From Planctomycetota bacterium (lineage in GTDB: Bacteria > Planctomycetota > Phycisphaerae > Phycisphaerales > UBA1924): DNA of 64,000 nt. The position numbers were made by a program, and so were the translations under genes. The stretch is taken from contig JBCBSM010000001.1 in the NCBI GenBank assembly GCA_039819165.1, positions 1,364,001-1,428,000 on the forward strand, in the 5' to 3' direction. Under the pieces are notes generated by a model. That model was given only the letters and a program-made list of their open reading frames with translations, did not search any database and was not told the origin of the DNA. Each line of letters opens with the position of its first letter. Position 1 is the stretch's first letter. Below, one piece after another: positions 11,595 through 19,360 of this stretch.

Positions 11595-11753
11595 GGTGGA
11601 TCCTAAGCGCAGCCCGCGTCGCACGCCTCCCCGGGGCCCCTCTGGCATGGACATGCGCGGGCCCGACGCTACCATTGCCGCTCCGCTGCGAAACGCCCGC
11701 TCGGAACACCGCCGTCGGGGTGGCCCCGCCATCCAGATAGGGAGCGATGATCG

Positions 11754-12074
11754 ATGCTCGACTCACTGGCCACCGGCACCCAGGTCACCTGCACGATCAC
11801 CTCCGAGCCGCGTTCGGACGCGAAGGCCAAGACCATCAGCCGTCTGATGAAGCTCGATTCGAGCATCCAGCGGGGCCTCCGAAGGGCCCAGCGGCGTCGC
11901 CGCCAGAGTATGCGGGTCTACACCCGCGGCGGCCGCGACTGGTACGCCCGCGAAAAGGCCAGCAAGGGCGGCATCGTCCGCCAGGGCGAGACCTTCACGC
12001 TGACCTACGTGCCGCATCTCGCCCCCGACCTGCGCTCGGTCGAGCCCTATCTCTCCATCGAGTCCAAGGCCTGA
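11754..12074 (+). CDS. Conserved-looking basic protein, function unknown
   Basis: A 106-residue cytoplasmic protein, strongly basic in its centre (RRAQRRRRQSMRVYTRGGRDW), with beta-rich flanks. It has no signal peptide and no recognised family. The RBS-like GGGAGCG lies about 9 nt upstream. It ends 2 bp before the start of the copper-binding lipoprotein gene, so the two are probably co-transcribed. The basic patch could bind nucleic acid, but this is only a suggestion. Confidence 0.7.
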   Translation: MLDSLATGTQVTCTITSEPRSDAKAKTISRLMKLDSSIQRGLRRAQRRRRQSMRVYTRGGRDWYAREKASKGGIVRQGETFTLTYVPHLAPDLRSVEPYLSIESKA

Positions 12075-12076
12075 GC

Positions 12077-12511
12077 ATGCCCCGGCCACGATCCCTCAGC
12101 AGGGGCGTTTGCCTCGCGATGGCCGCGTGCGCCGCCATCCACGCGGGCTGCTCCGAGTCCGCCCCAGAGGCCCAGGCCTACGCCTACACGACCCAGGGCC
12201 GCGTGACGATGCTGCCCGGCGGCGGCCCCGCCAACACCCTTCGCATCTGGCACGAGGACATTCCGAGCTTTGTGGGCCAAGACGGGTCGGTCGTCGGCAT
12301 GAACTCGCACGACATGGGCTTTCCGAGCGTCGACGAAGGCATCGATCTGTCGGCCATCGAGGTCGGCGACCCCGTGCGGTTCCGCTTCGAGGTCACGTGG
12401 GGGCCCTCGACGTCGCTCGAGGTCACCATGATCGAGGAACTGCCCGCGGACACCACGTTCGCCTTCGAGCAGCCGCCCGCCGAGACCGAATCGTCCGACG
12501 ACCCGGGCTGA
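12077..12511 (+). CDS. CusF-like copper-binding lipoprotein
   Basis: A 144-residue protein with a lipoprotein signal ending AAIHAGC. The mature part follows the CusF/copper-binding pattern: TTQGRVTMLPG, LRIWHEDIPSF, VGMNSHDMGFPS, and a GDPVRFRFEVTW strand. In CusF, Cu(I)/Ag(I) is held by His, Met and Trp residues, and the H-E-x-I-P and M-x-F positions are kept here. It would sit in the periplasm as a metal chaperone. No Cus efflux gene lies next to it. ATG 12077 follows the previous stop by 2 bp. Confidence 0.8.
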   Translation: MPRPRSLSRGVCLAMAACAAIHAGCSESAPEAQAYAYTTQGRVTMLPGGGPANTLRIWHEDIPSFVGQDGSVVGMNSHDMGFPSVDEGIDLSAIEVGDPVRFRFEVTWGPSTSLEVTMIEELPADTTFAFEQPPAETESSDDPG

Positions 12512-12570
12512 CGCGCCGCTCCCCCAACCCGCAGGCGGCCCGCACCCACACCTGTATACAAGAGGCGACG

Positions 12571-12611
12571 AAAAAACCCGGTGCTCTGCTCGTCTGAGCG
12601 GAACACCGGGT
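12571..12611 (-). terminator. Rho-independent terminator of the glycosylase gene
   Basis: ACCCGGTG at 12576-12583 pairs with CACCGGGT at 12604-12611. On the minus strand the hairpin is followed by TTTTTT. It lies 92 bp past the glycosylase stop codon. Confidence 0.75.
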
Positions 12612-12702
12612 CTCGTGGGGGTCTGTGTATCGAAGCGTCATCCGATTCGCAGCCACCCAAGGCCGGTTGCCGACCGCCGCAATTTTCTGGCTGCCGCGGC
12701 CG

Positions 12703-13503
12703 CTACCCGCGGCTGCTCGGGACGGGCAGATCCAGCCGCTCCAGCACGCACTTGAGGTCCTCCCAGACCTTCCTGCGGGTGTCCGGCGTGTAGTTCCGCA
12801 GCAGGTACGCCGGGTGGTAGGTGGGCAGGACGGCCGTCTCGGTGCCCCCGGGCGTGGTCATGGGCCACCACTGCCCCCGAAGGTCCCGCATCGCGGACTG
12901 CTGGCCCGTGAGCAGGCGGGCGCTGGGTAACCCCAATGCCACGATCGCCTCGGGCCGGATCGCGTCGATCTGGCGGTACAGGAACGGCGCACTCGCCTCG
13001 GCCTCCTCGAGCGTCGGCGTCGCGTTGTTGGGCGGGCGGACCTTCAGCACGTTGGCGATGTACACCGCCGGCCGCTCCAGCCCCATCGCCGAGATCATCT
13101 GGTCGAGCTTCTGCCCCGCCCGCCCGACGAAGGGCCGGCCCAGCCGATCCTCGTCCGCGCCCGGCGCCTCGCCCACGAACATGATCCTGGCGTCCGGATC
13201 GCCCTCGCCGAACACGATGGTCGAGTGCGGGGTGCCGAAACGCTCGTGGGGCTTCTGGGCCTCGTAGTCGGCGCGGATGGCCTCGAGAGCCCGGGCGCCC
13301 CGAGCGCCCTCGGTCCCCGCGGGAGGCTCGACCTCCACGACTCGTGCGGGGGGAGCGGTCGTCTCGGGAGCGCGACGCTGCGGCATGGCTGGAGCCTCCG
13401 GAGCGATCACCAACCACGGCACGCCAACGCCGCCCCATGCCCGCGCGTCCTGCGCGGCGAGCCGGCGGAGATCCCCGAGATCGCGTCCGTGCGCATCGCC
13501 CAC
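12703..13503 (-). CDS. Uracil-DNA glycosylase, family 4-like, without Fe-S cysteines
   Basis: A 266-residue protein with the family 4/5 uracil-DNA glycosylase core: the first motif GEAPGADED, GRPFVGRAGQKLDQMI, the NVLKVRPPNN stretch, and the second motif HPAYLLR. It should excise uracil from DNA in base-excision repair. Family 4 enzymes hold a [4Fe-4S] cluster with four cysteines, two before VFGEG, one in NVVKCRPP and one shortly after. Here all four positions are other residues (for example NVLKVRPP), and the only cysteine in the protein lies near its C-terminus. The GTG at 13503 gives an N-terminal helix (RDLGDLRRLAAQDARAW); an ATG lies further in. A terminator follows. Confidence 0.85.
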   Translation of the reverse strand: MGDAHGRDLGDLRRLAAQDARAWGGVGVPWLVIAPEAPAMPQRRAPETTAPPARVVEVEPPAGTEGARGARALEAIRADYEAQKPHERFGTPHSTIVFGEGDPDARIMFVGEAPGADEDRLGRPFVGRAGQKLDQMISAMGLERPAVYIANVLKVRPPNNATPTLEEAEASAPFLYRQIDAIRPEAIVALGLPSARLLTGQQSAMRDLRGQWWPMTTPGGTETAVLPTYHPAYLLRNYTPDTRRKVWEDLKCVLERLDLPVPSSRG

Positions 13504-13550
13504 GGTGGGTTGTAGGCGATCGAGCGCGCAAGCAGCCCGATGCGGCGACG

Positions 13551-13754
13551 CTACCGACCGCTGCGGATCCGCTGCGACCACGCCAGGTAGGCGATCATGC
13601 CCCGCAACATCTCGCGCTTGGACTCCGGCACGCCCCGGCCGAACGCCGTGTGCCAGCGCCACGCGTAGTAATCGCCCCGCAGCTTGGCGCCGGCACCGAT
13701 CAGCAGCCGAAACGCCGCGAGGGCCGCCGGCGGCAGATCGCGGAGCACACCCAC
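13551..13754 (-). CDS. Small protein of unknown function downstream of the epimerase
   Basis: A 67-residue ORF beginning VGVLRDLPPAALAAFRLL and ending in a basic helix. The composition (YYAWRWHTAFGRGVPES) looks protein-like and not like a shadow. The GTG start lies 1 base after the epimerase stop codon (TAGCGTG), which fits translational coupling. No family is recognised. The gene is short and its start is uncertain. Confidence 0.5.
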   Translation of the reverse strand: MGVLRDLPPAALAAFRLLIGAGAKLRGDYYAWRWHTAFGRGVPESKREMLRGMIAYLAWSQRIRSGR

Positions 13755-13755
13755 G

Positions 13756-14889
13756 CTAGCGGTCCGCGCCGCCGGGGTGCAGCCCCGAGCGATCGGCCCC
13801 GGCCTCGACGATGGCGCGATGCCAGCCGACGGTCTCGGCCAGCCCCGCGTCGAGGTCCACGAACGGCCGGTAGCCGAGCAGGTCCGCGGCGCGATCGATG
13901 CGAGCCAGGGAGTGCCGCACCTCGCCGTGCCGCGGATCGGCGTGCCGCGGGTGGGGAGCATCGCCGCCGACGAGGCCCTTCAGGACGCCGGCAAGCTCGT
14001 TGAGCGACGTAGCGGTGCCGGTGCCGATGTTCGCCAGCGCGCCCGCTGGTGGCCCAGACGCCGCACCGGCCAGCAGGTTTGCCGCCACGACGTTGGCCAC
14101 GAAGGTGAAGTCGCGGGTCTGCTCGCCGTCGCCGAAGATGACCGGGGCCTCGCCCGCCAGCATCGTCCGCGCGAAGGCGGGGATGACCGCGGCGTAGGCC
14201 GAATCGGCCCGCTGCCGAGGCCCGAACACGTTGAAGTACCGAAGGGACACCCCGTCGATGCCATAGGTCCGCGACCAGGTCTCCACCAGGTGCTCGGCCG
14301 CCAGCTTGGAGGCGGCATAGGGCGAGAGCGGACGCGGCGGCTGGGATTCGTCGCAGGGCGAGCGATCGCCGCCGTTCGCCGGGTCGCCCTGCCCGTAGAT
14401 CGAACTCGAGCTCGAGAACACGATCCGCCCGCCGCCGGCCGCCCGCAGCGCCTCGAGCACCCGCATCGTGCCCGTGGCGTTGACGTCCCACGCGCGGGCG
14501 GGCTGCTCGATCGACAGCGGCACCGATCCCACGGCCGCGAGATGGAAGACCAGCACGGGCCGGCTCGCGCCGTTGCCCGGGTCCGCCGGCTCGAAGGCGA
14601 AGGCGTCCGCGAGGGCATCGCGGTCCAGGATCGATCCGTGCACCACCGCGACACGCTCGGGCTCCAGGTCCGCCAGGTCGGCCAGGGCGGCGGCGGACGA
14701 ATTCGAGAGGTCATCGATGACCCGCACCCGAGCGCCCAGCGACACCAGCGCATCGACCAGGTGGCCACCGATGAAACCCGCGCCGCCCGTGACCACCACG
14801 CGGCGACGCTCGAACGTCGCACGAACGCCCTCGATCATCTCGGCCGGGAAGCGGAGCACGGCGGGATGGTAGTCGCCGCCGGAGCGCAC
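13756..14889 (-). CDS. NAD-dependent nucleotide-sugar epimerase/dehydratase (extended SDR)
   Basis: A Rossmann protein of the GalE/WbpP type. NAD-binding GGAGFIGGH occurs near residue 35, the SSSSSIYG serine block near 150, catalytic YAASK near 190, and RYFNVFGPRQ and FGDGEQTRDF follow in the order typical of UDP-sugar 4-epimerases. The likely reaction is C4 epimerisation of UDP-GlcNAc/GalNAc or UDP-glucose; the exact substrate cannot be read. At 377 residues it is slightly longer than usual. The GTG at 14889 opens the ORF, but ATG 14838, just before ERRRVVVTGG, is an equally good start. It is divergent from murC. Confidence 0.88.
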   Translation of the reverse strand: MRSGGDYHPAVLRFPAEMIEGVRATFERRRVVVTGGAGFIGGHLVDALVSLGARVRVIDDLSNSSAAALADLADLEPERVAVVHGSILDRDALADAFAFEPADPGNGASRPVLVFHLAAVGSVPLSIEQPARAWDVNATGTMRVLEALRAAGGGRIVFSSSSSIYGQGDPANGGDRSPCDESQPPRPLSPYAASKLAAEHLVETWSRTYGIDGVSLRYFNVFGPRQRADSAYAAVIPAFARTMLAGEAPVIFGDGEQTRDFTFVANVVAANLLAGAASGPPAGALANIGTGTATSLNELAGVLKGLVGGDAPHPRHADPRHGEVRHSLARIDRAADLLGYRPFVDLDAGLAETVGWHRAIVEAGADRSGLHPGGADR

Positions 14890-14962
14890 GCCCCGCGCCG
14901 TGGCTCCGCGCCGGATCGGCCACGCTCACGGTGGATCGCCGCGGCTACCGATACGCTACTCC

Positions 14963-16492
14963 GTGAGCCAGCCGCCCCCCGACCGCACCCCCGCCTCGCT
15001 GATCGGCCGCGCCTCGCGTGTCTTCCTCGTCGGCATCGGCGGTGCGGGCATGTCGGCCATCGCCCGCGTGCTGGCGGCCCGTGGCGCGGAGGTCCACGGC
15101 TGCGACGCCACCGCCACGCCCATCACCGACGCTCTGGCCGCGGACGGGCTACGGCTGGCCATCGGGGACGACGCGGCGCTCCCGGGCGGCACCGATCTGG
15201 TCATCGCCTCGGCCGCGATCCCGGCCGACCACCCCGTCCGCACCCGGGCCGACGCCTCGGGCGTGCCCGTGCTGGGCTACTCGGCCGCGCTCGGTGGACT
15301 GATGGACCGCCACACGGGGATCGCCATCGCCGGCACCCACGGCAAGAGCACCACCGCCGCCATGCTGGGCGCAGCCCTCGTCGACGCGGGCCTCGATCCC
15401 ACCGCCATCGTCGGCGCCACCAGCCGGCAGCTCACCAGCGGCGCGCTCGCCGCGGACGAAGGTCCGGTCGGCTCCCGCCTCGGAGCGCCGGTGGTCCCCC
15501 GGGGCCCGCTCGCCGGCCGCCCGGGCCTGCTCGTCGCCGAGGCGTGCGAATTCAACCGCTCCTTCCTGGACCTGCGGCCGACGATCGGCTGCATCGGCGG
15601 CATAGAGGCCGACCACCTCGACCAGTACGGATCGCTCGGCGCGGTCGTCGACGCCTTTGCGCGCTTCGCGGCGTTGCTGCCGCCCGCCGCCGACGGCGGC
15701 GTGCTGCTCATGGGCCACAACGACCCCCACCGCTTGACGGTGTCTGCAGCAACCTCGGCCCGGGTCGAGACGGTCGGCTGCAACCCGCACGCCGACTGGA
15801 CGGCGACCTACGACGAGCCATCGGGAGTCGTCTCTGTGCGGCACGGCGGGACCCAGGCCGCGTGGCGGCAGCGGATGCCCGGCCCACACAACGCCGAGAA
15901 CGCCGCCATGGCCTTCGCGGCCGCCTGCACCGCGGGCGCGGACGCATCGGTTGTCGCCGAATCGCTCGGGGCCTTCCGAGGCGTCGACCGACGCTGCCAG
16001 TTGCTCGGCGAGCGCCCGGTCGCCGGCGGCGCGGTCCGCGTCTACGACGACTACGGCCATCACCCCACCGAGGTCGACGCCACGCTGCGGGCCATCCGCC
16101 GTGCCGAACGGCCCGAGGCCCGCGGCGGGCGGCTGATCGCGGTCTTCCAGCCCCACCAGCACACGCGGACGCGGTTCCTGCTCGACGGCTTTGCGGCCTC
16201 GTTCTCCGCCGCCGACCACGTCGTCGTGCCCGAGATCTACCGCGTTCGCGAGACCGAGGCCGACCGGCGCTCGGTCGGCGCCCAGGACTTGGTCAATCGT
16301 GTGCAGGCGCAGGGCGTGGACGCGGTGCACGTGCATCCGTTCGCGAACGTGGTCGCGCACCTGGACCGCGCATGCCGACCTGGCGACGTCGTCGTCGTCA
16401 TGGGCGCCGGTCCGGTGTGGCAGGTCGCCCGCGACTTCATGGCCAACGGAGCGCCGCGGGACGCAACCCGGCCGGCGGTCGCCCATGCCTGA
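14963..16492 (+). CDS. murC: UDP-N-acetylmuramate--L-alanine ligase
   Basis: MurC adds L-Ala to UDP-MurNAc using ATP, the first stem-peptide step of peptidoglycan synthesis. Visible motifs are the N-terminal Rossmann VFLVGIGGAGMSAIA, the ATP-binding GTHGKSTTAAM near residue 124, EACEFNRSFL, and the GPHNAENAAMAFA and DDYGHHPTEVDATL blocks of the central and C-terminal Mur domains. It has 509 residues, close to the family norm. The GTG at 14963 is used because the Rossmann strand follows at once. The end overlaps murB by 8 bp. Confidence 0.95.
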   Translation: MSQPPPDRTPASLIGRASRVFLVGIGGAGMSAIARVLAARGAEVHGCDATATPITDALAADGLRLAIGDDAALPGGTDLVIASAAIPADHPVRTRADASGVPVLGYSAALGGLMDRHTGIAIAGTHGKSTTAAMLGAALVDAGLDPTAIVGATSRQLTSGALAADEGPVGSRLGAPVVPRGPLAGRPGLLVAEACEFNRSFLDLRPTIGCIGGIEADHLDQYGSLGAVVDAFARFAALLPPAADGGVLLMGHNDPHRLTVSAATSARVETVGCNPHADWTATYDEPSGVVSVRHGGTQAAWRQRMPGPHNAENAAMAFAAACTAGADASVVAESLGAFRGVDRRCQLLGERPVAGGAVRVYDDYGHHPTEVDATLRAIRRAERPEARGGRLIAVFQPHQHTRTRFLLDGFAASFSAADHVVVPEIYRVRETEADRRSVGAQDLVNRVQAQGVDAVHVHPFANVVAHLDRACRPGDVVVVMGAGPVWQVARDFMANGAPRDATRPAVAHA

Positions 16493-17396
16493 CCTCGCCG
16501 GCGTCGCCATCGGGCCCATCGCCCGCATCCCCACGTGGTTCCGCATCGGCGGTGGTGCGGACCGCTACGCCGACGTGCATTCGGCCGCCGACCTGCGGGC
16601 CTGCCTGGAACTCGATGCCAACGCCCTGGTGCTGGGCCGCGGCGCCAACCTGCTGGTGCTCGACGGCGGCGTGCCGCAGCTGGTCCTGCGGCTGGCCGGG
16701 CCCGAGCTGGCCGGCATCGAGATCGATCGCGACGCCGGCGCTCTCCGAGTCGGCGCGGCCGCGGACCTCCAGCGGACCCAGATCGTGACGGCCCGCGCCG
16801 GCCTGCGCGGGCTCGAGACCCTCGCCGGCGTGCCCGCCAGCATCGGCGGCGCCATCGCCATGAACGCCGGCGGCGCGCACGGCAGCACGTTCGACCACCT
16901 CCGCCGCATCACCGCCATGCGGCGCGATGGGGCCGTCGTCGACCTCGATCCCGCGCAGCTCGGCGCCACCTACCGCGACGGCGGCCTGGGCGATGCCATC
17001 GTGCTCGCGGCCGAGTTCGCGCTCGAATCGGACGACCCGGCGGCCGTCCGCACCGACCTGAAGCGCGTCATGGAATCCAAGCGGACCAGCCAGCCGCTGG
17101 CCTCCCGCAGCGCGGGCTGCGTGTTCAAGAACCCGGTGGTCGACGGCGGCATCGACGGCGTGGCCTCGCCCGGGCAGCGCACGAGCGCGGGGCTGCTCAT
17201 CGATCGCGCCGGATGCAAGGGCCTGCGCCGCGGCGGCGCGGCCGTGAGCGATCGGCACGCCAACTTCTTCGTCGTCGACGCTCGCTCGGCCCGGGCCGCC
17301 GACGTGCTCGAACTCATCCATGACGTGCAGCGGCGGGTCCACGAGTGCTTCGGCGTGCGGCTCGAGCCCGAGATCAAGATCTGGGGGACGCCGTGA
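16485..17396 (+). CDS. murB: UDP-N-acetylenolpyruvoylglucosamine reductase
   Basis: MurB is a FAD enzyme that reduces UDP-GlcNAc-enolpyruvate to UDP-MurNAc. The sequence shows the TWFRIGGGADRY start, the FAD-binding LGRGANLLV, the LAGVPASIGGAIAMNAG block, the catalytic-serine region SAGCVFKNP, and LIDRAGCKGLRRGGAAVSDRHANF near the end. The 303-residue length fits type II MurB. It overlaps murC by 8 bp, and its stop overlaps the start of ddl (GTGA). Gene order murC-murB-ddl is the classical dcw arrangement. Confidence 0.95.
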   Translation: MPDLAGVAIGPIARIPTWFRIGGGADRYADVHSAADLRACLELDANALVLGRGANLLVLDGGVPQLVLRLAGPELAGIEIDRDAGALRVGAAADLQRTQIVTARAGLRGLETLAGVPASIGGAIAMNAGGAHGSTFDHLRRITAMRRDGAVVDLDPAQLGATYRDGGLGDAIVLAAEFALESDDPAAVRTDLKRVMESKRTSQPLASRSAGCVFKNPVVDGGIDGVASPGQRTSAGLLIDRAGCKGLRRGGAAVSDRHANFFVVDARSARAADVLELIHDVQRRVHECFGVRLEPEIKIWGTP

Positions 17397-18343
17397 CGCC
17401 CGAACCGAGAACACGGGTGCTGGTGCTGGGCGGCGGGCCCGACGCCGAGCACGCCGTCAGCCTGGAGAGCAGCCGGGCCGTCGCCGACGCGCTCGCACAG
17501 CACGGCGGCTTCGAGGTACACCGAGAGGTCGTGGGTGCGCTCACGCAGGCGGATCTCGCCGCCCTCCCCGGCGAGGTGATCTTCCCGGTGCTGCACGGTC
17601 CATGGGGCGAGGGCGGGCGGCTGCAGCGGCTGCTCGAGGGTGACGGGCGGCCCTTCGTCGGCTGCGGCTCCCGCGCCGCGCGGGCCGCCATCGACAAGAT
17701 GTTCGCCAAGCAGGTGGCCATCACCCTGGGCATCCCGACGCCGCCGGCAGCGGTGTTCCACCCCACCGACGACGCGCCGCCCCTCGATCCGCCGCTGGTG
17801 CTCAAGCCCGTGCACGAGGGCTCGAGCGTCGGGCTGCACATCTGCCGGTCCGCCGAAGACTGGCACGCCGCGCTGCCCGAGGCCCGCGCGTCCATCGCGC
17901 GGCGCGAGACCGCCTGCTTCATGGCCGAGCGGTTCACGCAGGGGCGCGAGCTGACGGTCGGCGTCCTGGCGGGCCGTGCGCTGCCTCTGATCGAGATCGC
18001 ACCGAGCGCAGGGGTGTACGACTTCGCCGCCAAGTACGAGCGGGACGACACGACCTACGCCGTCGCACCGGGGCTGCCGCCGGGGGTGACCGAGACGCTG
18101 CAGCAGCAGAGCCTGGCGCTGGCGGACGCGCTGGGCTGCGGCGCGATCTGCCGCGTGGACTTCATCCTTGATGGCAACGGGCGGGGCCAATTCCTCGAAG
18201 CCAACACCATGCCGGGATTCACCGCCCACTCGCTGCTGCCCATGGCCGCCGCCCACGACGGGCTGGACATGCCCGCCATCTGCGGCCTGCTCGTGGAGCG
18301 GGCCCTCGCGCACACGCCCGACGCCGCGGGACGATCCGCGTAG
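17393..18343 (+). CDS. ddl: D-alanine--D-alanine ligase
   Basis: Ddl is an ATP-grasp enzyme that makes the D-Ala-D-Ala terminus of the peptidoglycan precursor. Seen are LVLGGGPDAEHAVSLESS, the substrate-loop PVLHGPWGEGGRLQ, KPVHEGSSVGLH of the ATP-grasp, FAAKYERDDTTY, CRVDFILDGNG, and FLEANTMPGFTAHSLLP. At 316 residues it is of normal size. The GTG at 17393 overlaps the murB stop by 4 bp. It is followed 13 bp later by the FtsQ-like gene. Confidence 0.95.
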   Translation: MTPEPRTRVLVLGGGPDAEHAVSLESSRAVADALAQHGGFEVHREVVGALTQADLAALPGEVIFPVLHGPWGEGGRLQRLLEGDGRPFVGCGSRAARAAIDKMFAKQVAITLGIPTPPAAVFHPTDDAPPLDPPLVLKPVHEGSSVGLHICRSAEDWHAALPEARASIARRETACFMAERFTQGRELTVGVLAGRALPLIEIAPSAGVYDFAAKYERDDTTYAVAPGLPPGVTETLQQQSLALADALGCGAICRVDFILDGNGRGQFLEANTMPGFTAHSLLPMAAAHDGLDMPAICGLLVERALAHTPDAAGRSA

Positions 18344-18355
18344 GCTGGACGAGAC

Positions 18356-19360
18356 ATGGCACGATCGAGCACCAAACGCGGATCCAAGAAGGCCACCAAG
18401 AAACGCGGCTCGTCGCGGGCCGCCGAGACGCCGACGGCGTGGCCCGCCCGGCGCATCGCGGTGCTGGTGGCCAGCGTGCTCATCGCGACCGGCGTCGTGC
18501 TCGCGGGCGGCCTGGGCATGCCCGCGCTCCGCGACCACGCGGCGGGCATCCTGGGGACCCGCCAGCCCACCCTCGCGCTGCACCTCTACCCGCCACGCTG
18601 GATGCCGCGGGACGAGGCCGAGCGCATCCGCCGGCTGGCCAGCGACGCCTACGCCGAGACGGCCACGGATGCCGCCAGCCCGAGCCGCGAGGCGCTCAGC
18701 GCAGCGCCTCTCAAGGCGATCCACGACGTGCTGGTCGATACCGGCTGGGCCGCAACGCCGCCCCGCGTCCGCCGCGGGCGGCTGGAAGCCGCCGCCGACG
18801 CGGAAGCCCGCCCGCGCAGCGACGTCATCGTCGAAATGGCCTGGCGACGCCCCGCGGCCGTGGTCCGCTGGGTCCCCCGCACGCTCGACGGCACCCGCGG
18901 CGCGATCCGAGATACCGCCATCGACCGCGAGGCCCGGGTGCTGCCGCTGGCCGGCCCCCCCGAGTCTCTCGCGGGTTGGCCCGTGATCCTCGTGCCCCAG
19001 GATACGCCCACCGCCACCGGCGCCGCCGGCACCACATGGCCGGGCCGGGACGTCGCCGACGCCCTGGGCCTGCTCGAACTGCTGGCCGACGAGGAGTTCT
19101 TCGAGCAGGTCGCAGCCGTCGACCTGGCCGAGTACGCGCGCGGCCGCCGGATGCTGCTGGTGTCCAGGCGGGGTGGCCGCGTGGTCTGGGGTGCACCCGA
19201 GGAGGCGGGCGTCTTCCAGGGCGAGGTCGACGACGCCCGCAAGCTCGCCAATCTCCGAAGTCTGGTGCAGGCCACCGGCTACATCGACGGCGGCGAGGCC
19301 CGCACCGAGATCATGCTGTCGGGCCCGGTCGTGCTCGAGGGCGACCCCGGCGCGCCATGA
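18356..19360 (+). CDS. FtsQ/DivIB-like membrane protein
   Basis: A 334-residue bitopic protein. It has a basic cytoplasmic tail (SSTKRGSKKATKKRGSSR), one membrane helix at about residues 33-55, and an extracytoplasmic domain. The domain carries a divergent FtsQ-like pattern: VEMAWRRPAAVVRW, then an IDREARVLPLAG element, then GWPVILVPQ, comparable to the beta-domain 'd..G.vLP......lP.i' pattern. Together with its place after ddl this supports FtsQ, a divisome scaffold. Similarity is weak and the call rests largely on context. Its stop overlaps the next ATG (ATGA). Confidence 0.6.
   Translation: MARSSTKRGSKKATKKRGSSRAAETPTAWPARRIAVLVASVLIATGVVLAGGLGMPALRDHAAGILGTRQPTLALHLYPPRWMPRDEAERIRRLASDAYAETATDAASPSREALSAAPLKAIHDVLVDTGWAATPPRVRRGRLEAAADAEARPRSDVIVEMAWRRPAAVVRWVPRTLDGTRGAIRDTAIDREARVLPLAGPPESLAGWPVILVPQDTPTATGAAGTTWPGRDVADALGLLELLADEEFFEQVAAVDLAEYARGRRMLLVSRRGGRVVWGAPEEAGVFQGEVDDARKLANLRSLVQATGYIDGGEARTEIMLSGPVVLEGDPGAP

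Noticed and set aside
13684-16788. 1,034-codon plus-strand ORF
   Set aside because: It crosses the epimerase, murC and murB in other frames. Its long Arg/Pro-rich stretches are not protein-like.
18439-19356. 5' part of the long frame that leads into GreA
   Set aside because: This portion is a shadow of the FtsQ-like gene. Only the part from ATG 19357 reads like protein.
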